Source of the DNA: Dehalococcoidia bacterium
GTDB taxonomy: Bacteria > Chloroflexota > Dehalococcoidia > SZUA-161
Assembly (NCBI GenBank): GCA_004376205.1
Contig: SOKG01000105.1
Coordinates: forward strand, 1-36,331
Direction of reading: 5' to 3'
DNA: 36,331 bases
Position numbers and translations under genes: made by a program. This document shows positions 1 to 8,247 of this stretch, one piece after another; within the stretch, counting starts at the first letter, position 1; every line of letters starts with the position of its first letter. The notes beneath the pieces were generated by a model. The model was not told where the DNA came from. It ran no database searches and worked only from the letters and a program-made list of their open reading frames with translations.

Positions 1-518
1 TAGCGCCAACTGTCGTGTTCGGGAATTTCCCCCACGATGGGACGCCCGAGACCCAGGCCCACGGCGATGCTAATAGCATATATGCCCATAGCCTTACCTC
101 GCTCGGGTGGAGGGAAAGCTGCTGTCACGATGGCAAAGCCTACGGCCATCATCATGCCCGCCGTGAGCCCCTGCAGGGCCCTAAATGCGATTAGCATCCA
201 GATGCTCTGCGAGAGACCGCATAGCATAGAAGTCACGGTGAAGGCGGCCAGGCCATAGAGAAAGATCCGCTTATAGCCAACCATGTCTCCCAGTCGGCCA
301 TATAGCAGGATGAGGCAACTAATGGTCAGCAGATAGACTGTCGGCACCCATTGAGCTATCGAGATCTCGGTTTTGAAGAACCTGGTTATGTCGGGGAGGA
401 CGGTGTTGACTATGCTGCCGTCCAGAGGCCCCATAAAGCTGCCCAGCATTACCGCCGACAAAATCAACCACTTGGTTTCAAGCCGTTTTTTCGTTGCTGA
501 TGCATTGGTATCGGACAT
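1..518 (-). CDS. MFS transporter, DHA2 (EmrB/QacA-like) family, partial
   Basis: The gene runs off the left edge, so only the first 172 residues are visible. It encodes a membrane protein of the drug:H+ antiporter DHA2 group, which exports hydrophobic compounds. Visible signatures are LDGSIVNTVLP in the first helix (motif D1), GRLGDMVGYKRIF between helices 2 and 3 (motif A), FRALQGLTAGMM in helix 4, and PPPERGKAMGIY. The motif C region reads GLGRPIVGEIPEHDSWR. DHA2 proteins normally have G-P-x-x-G-G there, so this copy is atypical. The ATG at 518 is followed by a short hydrophilic leader and then the first hydrophobic helix. It starts 12 bp after the radical SAM stop codon and is probably co-transcribed with it. 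Substrate unknown. Confidence 0.88.
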   Translation of the reverse strand, partial: MSDTNASATKKRLETKWLILSAVMLGSFMGPLDGSIVNTVLPDITRFFKTEISIAQWVPTVYLLTISCLILLYGRLGDMVGYKRIFLYGLAAFTVTSMLCGLSQSIWMLIAFRALQGLTAGMMMAVGFAIVTAAFPPPERGKAMGIYAISIAVGLGLGRPIVGEIPEHDSWR

Positions 519-530
519 TTGTGCTTCCAG

Positions 531-1301
531 CTACACTGCCTTTGGCCTTCGCCTTAGGGTTTCGTCCGGGCTCAACGGCGTAACATCAGGAGTTACTACC
601 TCGTACACAGTTACCACTCCCTCGAGGCCACTGAACTTGTGGCGTATGTTGGCAATCTCCTCGGGGGGCAAGGGCTTCACGGCGCAGGGCCTTAGAGGGG
701 TGTTGACCTGTACCTCGTCCGGCGATAGCTCCCTGGCTATCCTTGCCATCTCTGGAGCGCAGTCTCTATTGGCCTCGACAAACATCATTTGAAGTGCCAG
801 CTTGCCTTTATACTCTGACCTGAAACGCCTGATGCCCTGCAATGTTTCACCCAGAGTACTCCCACCGAAGGGCCTGTTAATTGCCTGGAATCTCTCTTCG
901 TCTGGTGCGTCCACCTTGGCCACTACCACGTCGGCGAGGGCAAGCTCCCGGCGCACGTCCTCTCTGGGCATAAACGAGGCGTTGGTGAGCACCGCCACCG
1001 GCAGCCCCAAGGTTGATTTTACTATCTCGATCGCCTTGCCCAGATTGCTGGCCAGGGTTGGCTCACCTACGCCGGAGAAGGTAGCGTAGTCGGCAGGCAC
1101 GCCTTTCGCTGTTTCCAGTTCCTTGGCGAGCGCAGTGAGTGTTATGAATTCCTTTCGCTTGCTCAGTGGACGGACGGTTCTCCCTAACTGGCAATAGGTG
1201 CAGTCGAAGGAGCAGGTATTGCCTCTAGTGGACAAGAGATCGATACCCAGCGATCTGCCTAGCCGCCAGGATGAAACAGGGCCATAGATAACAGAACTCA
1301 T
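531..1301 (-). CDS. Radical SAM protein (COG0731-like)
   Basis: This 256-aa protein has the radical SAM cluster motif CSFDCTYC near residue 30, which binds the [4Fe-4S] cluster that cleaves S-adenosylmethionine. Next comes SGVGEPTL, the glycine-rich SAM-binding GGE-type motif, and then a TIM-barrel-like run of strands (VAVLTNASF, VVVAKVDAPD, LALQMMFVE). The N-terminal SSWRLGRSLGIDLL and the INRPFGG segment resemble the small wyosine-synthetase-like radical SAM group (COG0731), often annotated only as radical SAM protein. No extra Cys-rich SPASM domain is seen, only isolated cysteines. The gene is followed 12 bp later by the MFS exporter. The substrate cannot be inferred. Confidence 0.85.
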   Translation of the reverse strand: MSSVIYGPVSSWRLGRSLGIDLLSTRGNTCSFDCTYCQLGRTVRPLSKRKEFITLTALAKELETAKGVPADYATFSGVGEPTLASNLGKAIEIVKSTLGLPVAVLTNASFMPREDVRRELALADVVVAKVDAPDEERFQAINRPFGGSTLGETLQGIRRFRSEYKGKLALQMMFVEANRDCAPEMARIARELSPDEVQVNTPLRPCAVKPLPPEEIANIRHKFSGLEGVVTVYEVVTPDVTPLSPDETLRRRPKAV

Positions 1302-1362
1302 TATGAACTACTGGGCCACCTTCAATTCCTCGCTTACCCCCTCTCATCCTGATTTAGTAAGC

Positions 1363-1512
1363 GTTCAGCCGTCAGCTTTCAGTTCTCAGCAAAACCCAAA
1401 AGCTGCCACCCTGTTCGAGTTTTTAGGGTTCTAGGTTCTAAGTTCAAGGTTAACCTAGAACGTAGAACTTAGAACATTTGCAAAGCTGAAAGCTGAGTGT
1501 TGATAGCTGAGC
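1363..1512. repeat. Imperfect long inverted repeat (interspersed-repeat type)
   Basis: The gap between the radical SAM and DUF364 genes is almost one imperfect palindrome. The outer left arm (about 1363-1390) has CAGCTTTCAG and CTCAGC. The outer right arm (about 1481-1512) has CTGAAAGCTGAG and AGCTGAGC. The inner arms are GGTTCTAAGTTC (1433-1445) and GAACTTAGAAC (1465-1475), centred on AGGTTAACCT. The repetitive GTTCTA/TAGAAC units look like a chromosomal interspersed element rather than a terminator. Function unknown. Confidence 0.6.
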
Positions 1513-1518
1513 ACTTGC

Positions 1519-2259
1519 CTATTGCTTCTTCATTGTAAGTAGTCTGACACCCTTCATCTGGTGGAAGGTGGCGCCCTGGCTGACGTGACGCAACACTATT
1601 TCCGGGTCAACCACCTTGGTCCCCGAGATGACATCCACCCCGTAGTCGAAGAGCACGGGCGAAAGCGGGGTGGTGGGGCCGAGGACAATTACATACGCCT
1701 TTGGGCTGCAAAGGTCGAGCAAGCCCTCGATGGTGTGGTTGACAAAGGCGCTGCCTGTGATGGCTACTACATCAGCCTGAGGGATTAGCTCCTGCGACGC
1801 GCTTTCGGCGAAGTCTCCTTCTCGCGGGTGTTTCTCTATCACCCAGAGCTCTGCTACCGCCTGGCGAAGCCTTTTCACGAAGGGGAAGTGTCCGATAAGT
1901 GTTACTTTCTTATCCTTGCCCTGTTCCACAAGGAGATCGGCGGCATTGAGCTCAATGCATCGCTGCTCGTCTACATCGAGAAGCGAGTTGATCGTTGCCA
2001 CGCCGATGGCTGCTTCGAGGCTGCTTCCGGAGCGAGCCATCCGGGCCAGCTCAAGAGCGTCCTTATCCATCAGGCGCCCTGCATCACTCACCGGGGCATC
2101 GCCGTGATGATGGCCGGCCTCATGGGGTGTCGATGCCAGCCCGCAGTTGCGGGTCAACACGGCCGTCCAGTAGGGCCCCTGGAGTATGTCTCTCACAGCC
2201 GCCTCTGGGTTCAGTGTGGAGAGCAAATCATCTACGATCTTCATCCCCATGCCTGCCAA
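1519..2259 (-). CDS. DUF4213/DUF364 protein (putative heavy-metal chelation, Rossmann-like)
   Basis: This 246-aa protein matches the two-part architecture of DUF4213 followed by DUF364. The N-terminal part (about 1-105) contains LELARMARSGSSLEAAIGVATINSLL. The C-terminal Rossmann-like part contains VTLIGHFPFVKRL, DVVAITGSAFVNHTIEGLL and VIVLGPTTPLSPVLFDYGVDVISG. All of these are typical of the family, whose proposed metal-chelating role is not proven. HEAGHHHGD near residue 50 is a His-rich stretch that could bind metal. The chosen start is a TTG at 2259 because GAGGAGG lies 10 nt upstream. An ATG three codons further in (2250) would be 19 nt from that site. It is not obviously in an operon with its neighbours. 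Confidence 0.82.
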   Translation of the reverse strand: MAGMGMKIVDDLLSTLNPEAAVRDILQGPYWTAVLTRNCGLASTPHEAGHHHGDAPVSDAGRLMDKDALELARMARSGSSLEAAIGVATINSLLDVDEQRCIELNAADLLVEQGKDKKVTLIGHFPFVKRLRQAVAELWVIEKHPREGDFAESASQELIPQADVVAITGSAFVNHTIEGLLDLCSPKAYVIVLGPTTPLSPVLFDYGVDVISGTKVVDPEIVLRHVSQGATFHQMKGVRLLTMKKQ

Positions 2260-2675
2260 CTCTTCTTGCCTCCTCGGGAGTTAGCTTTCTGGCCATAGTC
2301 AGCGCCGTGTTTGCGCTGTGATGCTGGGCATTTGTGGGAGCATCAAGTATGCCAAGTAAGTATAGCACACCGCGGCTGGCCAAATCGCTATGGTGACGAG
2401 GGGAGATAGAAAGTGATGTTGTGATGATTTGCCCCGCTCCGCAAATCGAGCGTTCTGTCCAGGGGTTTCTCGGTCACTGTGGGGACGCGTCACGGCCTTG
2501 CTGGCGTCAATGAGGGAAGAAGCACGTGCGACCCCGATGGGGGTGGGGGCACGCAATACCTAATGGGATACACTTCCGTAGCTTACACAGGCGTGACTCT
2601 TGTTAGCTGCCTTCAGGTCGCGACCAAAGAGCTCCTTCGCGACCGTGCCACTAGATTCCCGCTTTCTGTTTCGAG
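2260..2675. other. Gap without a convincing gene
   Basis: Only low-complexity, basic or Ser/Arg-rich reading frames occur here, none with good codon structure plus a ribosome-binding site. A 10-bp perfect palindrome, GGTCGCGACC, lies at about 2616-2625. The GAGGAGG site at the left edge belongs to the DUF364 gene. Confidence 0.5.
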
Positions 2676-2837
2676 TTACCTTGTGACTAGGGTCAACTTC
2701 TTGATCTGACCTCTGAACCCCAGGCTGCTGTTAATTCTCGCCTTTATGTACTCTATCAGCTCCTCGGTAGTCTGGTTGCTGGCCCACTTTTCATCCAGTT
2801 GCAGCGTCCCCTTGAATTTGATTTCGATTTCGGGCAT
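2676..2837 (-). CDS. Small hypothetical protein, 53 aa
   Basis: This short gene begins MPEIEIKFKGTLQLDEKW and ends with KKLTLVTR and a TAA at 2676-2678. It reads as a genuine small folded protein: an N-terminal alternating beta segment (EIEIKFKGTLQL), then an amphipathic helix (TTEELIEYIKARINSSL), then a basic beta segment. A plausible ribosome-binding site (GGAAAGG) precedes the ATG at 2837. It lies 110 bp downstream of the MerR-type HTH gene on the same strand, separated by a strong hairpin. The pair may be a small regulatory unit, but I do not recognise the family. Confidence 0.6.
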   Translation of the reverse strand: MPEIEIKFKGTLQLDEKWASNQTTEELIEYIKARINSSLGFRGQIKKLTLVTR

Positions 2838-2909
2838 TCGATTCTTACCTTTCCGAGTTCAATTGCGCTGGGCCGGGCTAGAGACAGAATGTGCGGCAAG
2901 GTTTTGGGT

Positions 2910-2934
2910 ACTGCTGGCTGGTTTAGCCAGCAGT
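2910..2934 (-). terminator. Perfect 10-bp hairpin between HTH gene and 53-aa gene
   Basis: ACTGCTGGCT (2910-2919) pairs perfectly with AGCCAGCAGT (2925-2934) around a 5-nt loop. It lies after the HTH stop codon and before the 53-aa gene. No clear T-run follows, so it may be an attenuator, an RNA-stability element or an operator rather than a classical terminator. Confidence 0.45.
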
Positions 2935-2946
2935 GTAGTCTCTTCC

Positions 2947-3192
2947 CTACCTTCTGGTGTCGGCAGAGCCAAATTTGGCTTGCTCGACCACCAGCGCGCT
3001 GATGTCCCCTGCCTTGAACCTGCGGTGGTGGCTGGGGCCAATGCGGTATGCCGTTATTAGTCCCATTGCGCTCCATCGTCTCAGGGTGTTACCGTGTATA
3101 TTGAGCAATCGGCAAGCCTCTCTCAGTGTTAATAGGGACGCTGGTACGTCACCGTTATCTCTCCTCCTTGTTTTCCCTTTGTACGTACTCAT
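2947..3192 (-). CDS. MerR/excisionase-type helix-turn-helix DNA-binding protein
   Basis: This 81-aa protein is essentially one winged-helix domain. SLLTLREACRLLNIHGNTLR is the MerR-like recognition unit, RWSAMGLITAYRIGPSHHRR is the wing, and FKAGDISALV is the closing helix. No effector-binding or dimerisation domain follows. It therefore resembles the small MerR-type or excisionase-like binders found in mobile elements and stand-alone regulators. A strong site (GGAGGGAG) lies just before the ATG at 3192. Targets are unknown; the adjacent 53-aa gene and hairpin are candidates. Confidence 0.8.
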   Translation of the reverse strand: MSTYKGKTRRRDNGDVPASLLTLREACRLLNIHGNTLRRWSAMGLITAYRIGPSHHRRFKAGDISALVVEQAKFGSADTRR

Positions 3193-3480
3193 ACTCCCTC
3201 CTGTCCAGTCGCCTCAAGACCCGACTTTTACTATCCAAACTTGCCCTATCTACCACAATCCTCCATATCCACAATGTACCACGCCTACACAAGAAGGGTG
3301 TTAGAACGAGATTAGAGCCACATTAATACGTGGCGGAGAGGAGCACGTTCGAGGTACAACAAGCTTTCAACAGGTCGGGAGACTATCCTTGACGACCTGC
3401 GAAGCACGGAGGAAACTGGCCGAAGCTTCCAATAGTCCCGGAGGCGTCAGGGTCAAATGTGAATTAGTCCTGCGAACCCT
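3193..3480. other. Gap between HTH gene and kinase
   Basis: No gene is seen. CAGGTCG (3371-3377) and CGACCTG (3393-3399) form a perfect 7-bp inverted repeat around 15 nt, downstream of the kinase stop codon. GCCAC and GTGGC form a short hairpin near 3317-3334. Confidence 0.4.
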
Positions 3481-6400
3481 CTAAACCGGTTTTGCCAACA
3501 AGTATCCTATGCCGACTTTGGTGAGAATCAGCTTTGGATGGCTGGGGTCCGCTTCGAGTTTCTCTCTCAGGTATCGGATATAGACCCTAAGGCTATCAAC
3601 GGCTCCGGGATGGTCCTCCCCCCAGACTGCCTCGGCAAGCCGGGTGTGAGTTATCACATGACCTGCGTTTTGCATGAGGTGTTGCATGATACGACCCTCG
3701 ACGATGGTAAGGCTTATCTCCTTGCCTCCGTAGGTCAGTTGGTATGTGGAGGGGTCCAGTCGCAATGAACCAGAGATGATGGGGGCCTCTTCCCCAGGGG
3801 GGATTTGTTTGCGTAGCTGGACCTTTAGCCGTGCCAGCAGCTCCAGCTGTCTAAAAGGCTTCACCACGTAGTCATCAGCTCCCCACTCAAGCCCCTTGAC
3901 CATATCAGCTTCATCTGCCTTTACAGTAAGGATGACAACAGGTACCGAGGAAAAAAGACGGATCTCTCTCAAGACGTCGAAGCCGCTTATGTCAGGAAGG
4001 CCTAGATCGAGGATCACGAGGTCAGGGTTTTCTGTCTCCACCAGCTCAGCTCCTTCTTCTCCCAGACTGGTTGATATCAGTTGAGCCTCGGGCCAGCGCA
4101 TCTGAAAGGCCAGCCGAACAACACTCACGATTTCCTGGTCGTCTTCGACAATCAATACCTTCCACAGTTTGCGCTCCTCTTCCGACTCTATTGCGTGTTC
4201 GTCAGCAGCTTCCAAAGGCAGTGAAAAGCCAAATGTTGAGCCTCTACCCACATTGCTTCTCACCCATATCTGTCCACCGTGCAGCTCCACCAGCATCTTG
4301 CACAGAGCGAGCCCCAGCCCCAATCCGCCCGAGGGATCCCTATCCAAGCGATGATAGGGCTCGAAAAGCCCCTTCTGCTCCTCTTTGGACATCCCTCGAC
4401 CCGTATCTCGAACCTCAACAACAACGGTAGAGCCCCTTTGCCTGGCCCCTAACCTGATGTTTCCCCCTAATGGGGTGAATTTGAGGGCATTGCTGAGGAG
4501 GTTGGTTACTACCTGTTGCACACGGGCTGCGTCGGCCCGAACCGGAGGGAGAGAAACGGGCAATGCCAATACCAGAGGCAGTCCGCGCTGCAAAGCCACC
4601 GGAGTCATGATGTCTGCTGTCTCTCGGAGCAATTGCGATAGGTCAACTGCTTCAAGCCTCAACTGGAGCAATCCCACTTCACCTCTTGCGATGTCGAGGA
4701 GTTCGTCAATCCTGCTATCTAGATTCGAGGCACCCTGTCTGATGCTGTTGGCCAGTGTTTCCAAGGCCTCATCGTGGAGTTCAGACGCTAGCAAGTCGCT
4801 GGAAGCGAGCACCGCGGTGAGGGGAGTCTTCAGCTCATGCGCCAGCGCTCTGGTGAATTCTACTCTTTTCTTCATCTCCGCTTCCACCTGCTGCCTCGAT
4901 TCTCTTTCCTGTTCATAAAGCTCTCTCAGTTTCTCGGCCGTGCGCTTTTGCTCGGTGATGTCTCTGAACGAAACCAAACCTGCCAACCTTCCCTGGTATT
5001 CAACTCTTGTACCGGCAGCGGCTATCCATCTCACTCCACCGTCTTTGGTAAGAGTCCGAAACTCCTCGACCCGACACAGGTCTTTTTCAAACAAATCCTC
5101 CGCAATAGCCTTGAGAGCCCGATCTCTATCGTCTGGGTGAAGGTAGTCAACTAGATTCGCCTCAGCTACCTCCTCCATAGAGTCAAATCCATACATTTCC
5201 ATAGCGGTTGGATTGGCAAGCACCACTTTCATGGTTTCGGCATCAATAACGGCGGCACCATCGATCCTGCTCTCGAATAGGGCTCTATAGTTGTGCTCGC
5301 TTTCTCGCAGTGCCTGCTCGGCCTTCTTCTGCTCCGTGATGTCTCGCAGATTGGCAACAATGCCAGCGACCGCAGGATTGTCCAGGAGGTTTTGGACTAC
5401 CCCATCAAGAACGCGCCATGAGCCATCCTTGTGCCGAAAGCGTGACTGTACGTGGACCGTAGTTCCTGGGTTCTGCACCAAACGGGCTAATGAGTTGACT
5501 ACCTCCGGCACATCTTCAGGGTGAACGTTTTCAAGCCCGTCATCTCCTATTCGCTCTTCCGGTTTGCGTCCCAGCACGCGCTCCACCGACGGGCTTTCAT
5601 AGCGTACACTTCCATCACTATTCAGGACGGCGATGAAGTCCGAAGAGTTCTCTGTGAGTGCTCTAAAATACTCTTCTTTGTGCCGCAGGCTATCCTCTGC
5701 CACCTTGCGCTCGGTGACGTCCCTTGTGACCGCGATGAAGCCGGCTGGAGCGCCCGATGCATCTCTAATAACGGCAGCACTTAACTCCCCCGCAAATTCC
5801 TTCCCTTCCTTGGCCAACAACGTGTATTCGGCGTCCCTTACAAACCCTTCCTTCAGTGTCCTTTTCAGGTTTTTGGTAGCCCGAGCATGGTCTTTCTTGG
5901 CAATAAGCTCAAAGGCATTGTGCCCGATCAGTTCCTCCTTGCTGTCATAGCCGTGAAGGCCAAGCGCGGCATCGTTCACTTGAACGATTTTCCCCTCGAG
6001 GTCAGTAACCGTGATTCCATCCGTGACTGACTCAAACATGAGACGCAGTTTCTCCTCCGATTCCCGCAGAGCCCCTTCAGCCAGCTTGTTCACAGTTATA
6101 TCTCTCACATTTCCGACCACCGCCACTGGTACCTTCCTGTCGTCATGAATCACAGAAATGTTATCGGCTACCCAGCGATACCCCACTTCTCTGTGTTTGA
6201 TCCGATACTCAATCGTCCTAGTCTTATGCTCTTGGTCGGTCGGTGCCATCAATTCAATAATGCTTTGGGACATCATATCAACATCATCGGGGTGTATCAG
6301 GGAAGCCGCGTGTCCTGGTCCCAGGGCTATGAAGTCCCCCGGAGTGTATCCGAGGAGTCGTTCTGATGACGGACTCACATAATCGTACCTTTCTGTCTCT

Positions 6401-7275
6401 AGATCCATCCGATATACCATGTCAAAAGAGTTGTCAAGCACATTGCGAAATCTGTCCTCACTCTCACGCAGTGCCTGTTCCATCTGCTGGCGCTCGGTGA
6501 CATCGCGGTAGTTAGCGACAATACCATTGACTTTGGGATCATGCAGGAGGTTCCTAGCCACACCTTCAATTATCCGCCATGAGCCGTCTTTGTGCAGAAA
6601 ACGCACCCGCATTGAGGCAGTTTGCTCCAGGCCTTTGAACAGCCTCTCCAAGCTCTCTGCAGCGTTCTGTACATCGTCTGGGTGAATCAACTCCAACATG
6701 TTTCTGCCAAGTAGTTCTTCAGGTTCCCAGCCGACCACCTGTTTGACGGAAGGGCTTTCATACTTAATAGTCCCATCGCCACCGAGAACAGCAATGCCTT
6801 CCAGCGAGTTCTCGATAAGCGCCCGAAAATGTTCTTCCTTCTCCCGTACCGCGTGCTCCACCTTCTTGCGCTGGGTGATGTCGCTGGTTATTATCGCAAG
6901 ACCATTTCCTACCTTGAGCGCTTTGACGCTCAAGTGTATGTCTCCAGACTCTGGATGCCGGACGATATCGTCAGCGATGAACGGTTCGCCTGTTCTTACA
7001 ACACTTAGGTACTTCTCGTATCTTCCTGTCTCTTTGACGTCAGGTACCAGATCCACTATGTTTTTTCCAACAGCAACTCTTGCGGCTTCGTTTGAAAGAC
7101 CGATTAGTCTTCCCGCAGCAGAATTCGCGCTCAAGAGGTTGAGGTTTTCATCGAACAGGACGCAGGCGTCGAGGGATACCTCCATAAAGGCGCTGAATCC
7201 ATTCATCCACTCTCTGGATACTTGAGCATTGTTCTGTTGATGTTTAGTTCGCAGTGCCCCGCTTCTTTTTGCCAT
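3481..7275 (-). CDS. Multi-PAS sensor histidine kinase fused to OmpR-type response regulator
   Basis: This is a 1264-aa soluble signalling protein. Six PAS domains occupy roughly residues 25-780 (repeated HFRALIENS, YESPSV, HPDDV and DITERQ-type units). A HisKA domain follows with the phospho-accepting His in HELKTPL (about H813). The ATPase domain has an N box (VVTNLLSNALKF), G1 (DTGRGM), F box (GLFEPYHR) and G2 (GGLGLGLALC). From about residue 1039 there is a full receiver domain: acidic pair EDD, phospho-Asp in VILDLGLPD, Thr in ILTV and Lys in VKPF. The end is a winged-helix OmpR domain (RVYIRYLREKLEADP). There are no membrane helices, so it senses inside the cell and may act directly on DNA. 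The ATG at 7275 has GAGGAGG six bases upstream. An earlier start at 7326 lacks such a site. Confidence 0.93.
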   Translation of the reverse strand: MAKRSGALRTKHQQNNAQVSREWMNGFSAFMEVSLDACVLFDENLNLLSANSAAGRLIGLSNEAARVAVGKNIVDLVPDVKETGRYEKYLSVVRTGEPFIADDIVRHPESGDIHLSVKALKVGNGLAIITSDITQRKKVEHAVREKEEHFRALIENSLEGIAVLGGDGTIKYESPSVKQVVGWEPEELLGRNMLELIHPDDVQNAAESLERLFKGLEQTASMRVRFLHKDGSWRIIEGVARNLLHDPKVNGIVANYRDVTERQQMEQALRESEDRFRNVLDNSFDMVYRMDLETERYDYVSPSSERLLGYTPGDFIALGPGHAASLIHPDDVDMMSQSIIELMAPTDQEHKTRTIEYRIKHREVGYRWVADNISVIHDDRKVPVAVVGNVRDITVNKLAEGALRESEEKLRLMFESVTDGITVTDLEGKIVQVNDAALGLHGYDSKEELIGHNAFELIAKKDHARATKNLKRTLKEGFVRDAEYTLLAKEGKEFAGELSAAVIRDASGAPAGFIAVTRDVTERKVAEDSLRHKEEYFRALTENSSDFIAVLNSDGSVRYESPSVERVLGRKPEERIGDDGLENVHPEDVPEVVNSLARLVQNPGTTVHVQSRFRHKDGSWRVLDGVVQNLLDNPAVAGIVANLRDITEQKKAEQALRESEHNYRALFESRIDGAAVIDAETMKVVLANPTAMEMYGFDSMEEVAEANLVDYLHPDDRDRALKAIAEDLFEKDLCRVEEFRTLTKDGGVRWIAAAGTRVEYQGRLAGLVSFRDITEQKRTAEKLRELYEQERESRQQVEAEMKKRVEFTRALAHELKTPLTAVLASSDLLASELHDEALETLANSIRQGASNLDSRIDELLDIARGEVGLLQLRLEAVDLSQLLRETADIMTPVALQRGLPLVLALPVSLPPVRADAARVQQVVTNLLSNALKFTPLGGNIRLGARQRGSTVVVEVRDTGRGMSKEEQKGLFEPYHRLDRDPSGGLGLGLALCKMLVELHGGQIWVRSNVGRGSTFGFSLPLEAADEHAIESEEERKLWKVLIVEDDQEIVSVVRLAFQMRWPEAQLISTSLGEEGAELVETENPDLVILDLGLPDISGFDVLREIRLFSSVPVVILTVKADEADMVKGLEWGADDYVVKPFRQLELLARLKVQLRKQIPPGEEAPIISGSLRLDPSTYQLTYGGKEISLTIVEGRIMQHLMQNAGHVITHTRLAEAVWGEDHPGAVDSLRVYIRYLREKLEADPSHPKLILTKVGIGYLLAKPV

Positions 7276-7381
7276 GTCCTGCCTCCTCACTGCCTCGGGG
7301 TGGAAATGTTGACATGCAAGACACAAACTTCATGCCTGTAGCGTTTTCCTTCAGCCTTGCACTCACGGTTCGAGTGCGACC

Positions 7382-7410
7382 ATCATACATTCCAACTTGG
7401 CATCTGTCAA
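7382..7410 (-). promoter_or_regulatory. Sigma70-type promoter for the kinase gene
   Basis: Reading the minus strand, TTGACA (7405-7410) is followed after exactly 17 nt by TATGAT (7382-7387). This lies about 107 nt before the kinase ATG. Both boxes are close to consensus. Confidence 0.6.
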
Positions 7411-7576
7411 TGAGTCCCGACAATTGCCAATAGCGTGCATCGTCAACGAGCCTTTTACTGGAAATTGCGATAGGGTTCAGGTGGCAAACTCGGTGGTTAG
7501 GGCTGGCCATTAGATGTGAGTGACGCCTAGTTTTGCCTGAACGGGCGGCGATGTAGGCGGGGGTGGATCTATGTGT

Positions 7577-8052
7577 CTAAGGTTTTATCAGAATCGTGCC
7601 ACCCTCACCCCTCAAAGCCTTTTTGAACGCCTCACCAATGTCATCTAAAGGCATTTCACATGTCAATAGGGGAGCCACATCGATTCTCCTCTCCTTGACA
7701 AGATTGAGTGCCGAGGCATAATCACCCGCCGACCAGCATACAAACCCTTTTAAGGTAAGCCCTTTCAATACGATGTTACTAAATGGTATCTCAACCCAAT
7801 CAAAGCATATGGATACGGCAACAATTGTTCCACCCTTCCTCGCTAGAGCTATTGATTGCTGCGCAGCTGAAACACTTCCTGCACATTCGAATACAATGTC
7901 TGGGCCTCTGCCGTGTGTCAGCTCAAGAATTCTGTCAACGGGATTGGCTACGTTTATGTCTATGACTTCGTCACTTCGTCTTTATCTGGGATAGGTTCGG
8001 GCACTTCTCTAATCACTACTTTTCGCTTGCCTTCTACCATCGCTGCTCTCAT
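7577..8052 (-). pseudogene. Zinc-type alcohol dehydrogenase remnant, internal deletion and frameshift
   Basis: The start is intact: ATG at 8052 with AGGAGAGG upstream, encoding MRAAMVEGKRKVVIREVPEP and then PDKDEV, a classic medium-chain dehydrogenase N-terminus. The frame then hits a stop. In a shifted frame the C-terminal half resumes with VIDINVANPVDRILELTHG, GPDIVFECAGS, GGTIVAVS, and a normal end (EAFKKALRGEGGTILIKP). The region that carries the catalytic zinc ligands and the first part of the nucleotide fold is missing. At the joint the 8-mer GACGAAGT is present twice in tandem, fitting a deletion or slippage between short repeats. It is not functional. Confidence 0.8.
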
Positions 8053-8223
8053 TTGATCCTCTCCTTGGGTATGCTTTCAAACCGTCTTGGCTATGCTGGA
8101 TCCTACCCAGCATGAACCGTGTGGTTGCGACGTTGCGCTACGGTACGTATACTACCGCAAGAGGTCCATGTCAATACATGGCTGGTAGCAGCCTTCCAGC
8201 TGAGGAAGCACCGGTGCCGGTGG

Positions 8224-8241
8224 TATAATGAAAAAAGGGGG
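8224..8241 (+). promoter_or_regulatory. -10 box and ribosome-binding site before AOR
   Basis: A perfect TATAAT (8224-8229) lies 18 nt before the GTG start. AAAAAAGGGGG sits between them and can serve as the ribosome-binding site. No good -35 box is present (TGAGGA at the 17-nt position), so the promoter call is tentative. If used, the leader would be only about 12 nt. Confidence 0.4.
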
Positions 8242-8247
8242 TTCTAG

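Noticed and set aside
1427..1475. AGAAC/GTTCT units in the first intergenic region as further copies of the virion operator
   Set aside because: The spacing and flanks differ, and the units belong to a repetitive palindrome with no -35/-10 boxes in register.
2299..2556. 85-codon minus-strand frame upstream of the DUF364 gene
   Set aside because: It has no ribosome-binding site and a composition unlike the neighbouring genes.
7276..7510. Minus-strand frame overlapping the kinase start, and the longer kinase start at 7326
   Set aside because: The strong GAGGAGG site selects the ATG at 7275. The upstream part is better explained as leader with the promoter at 7382-7410.
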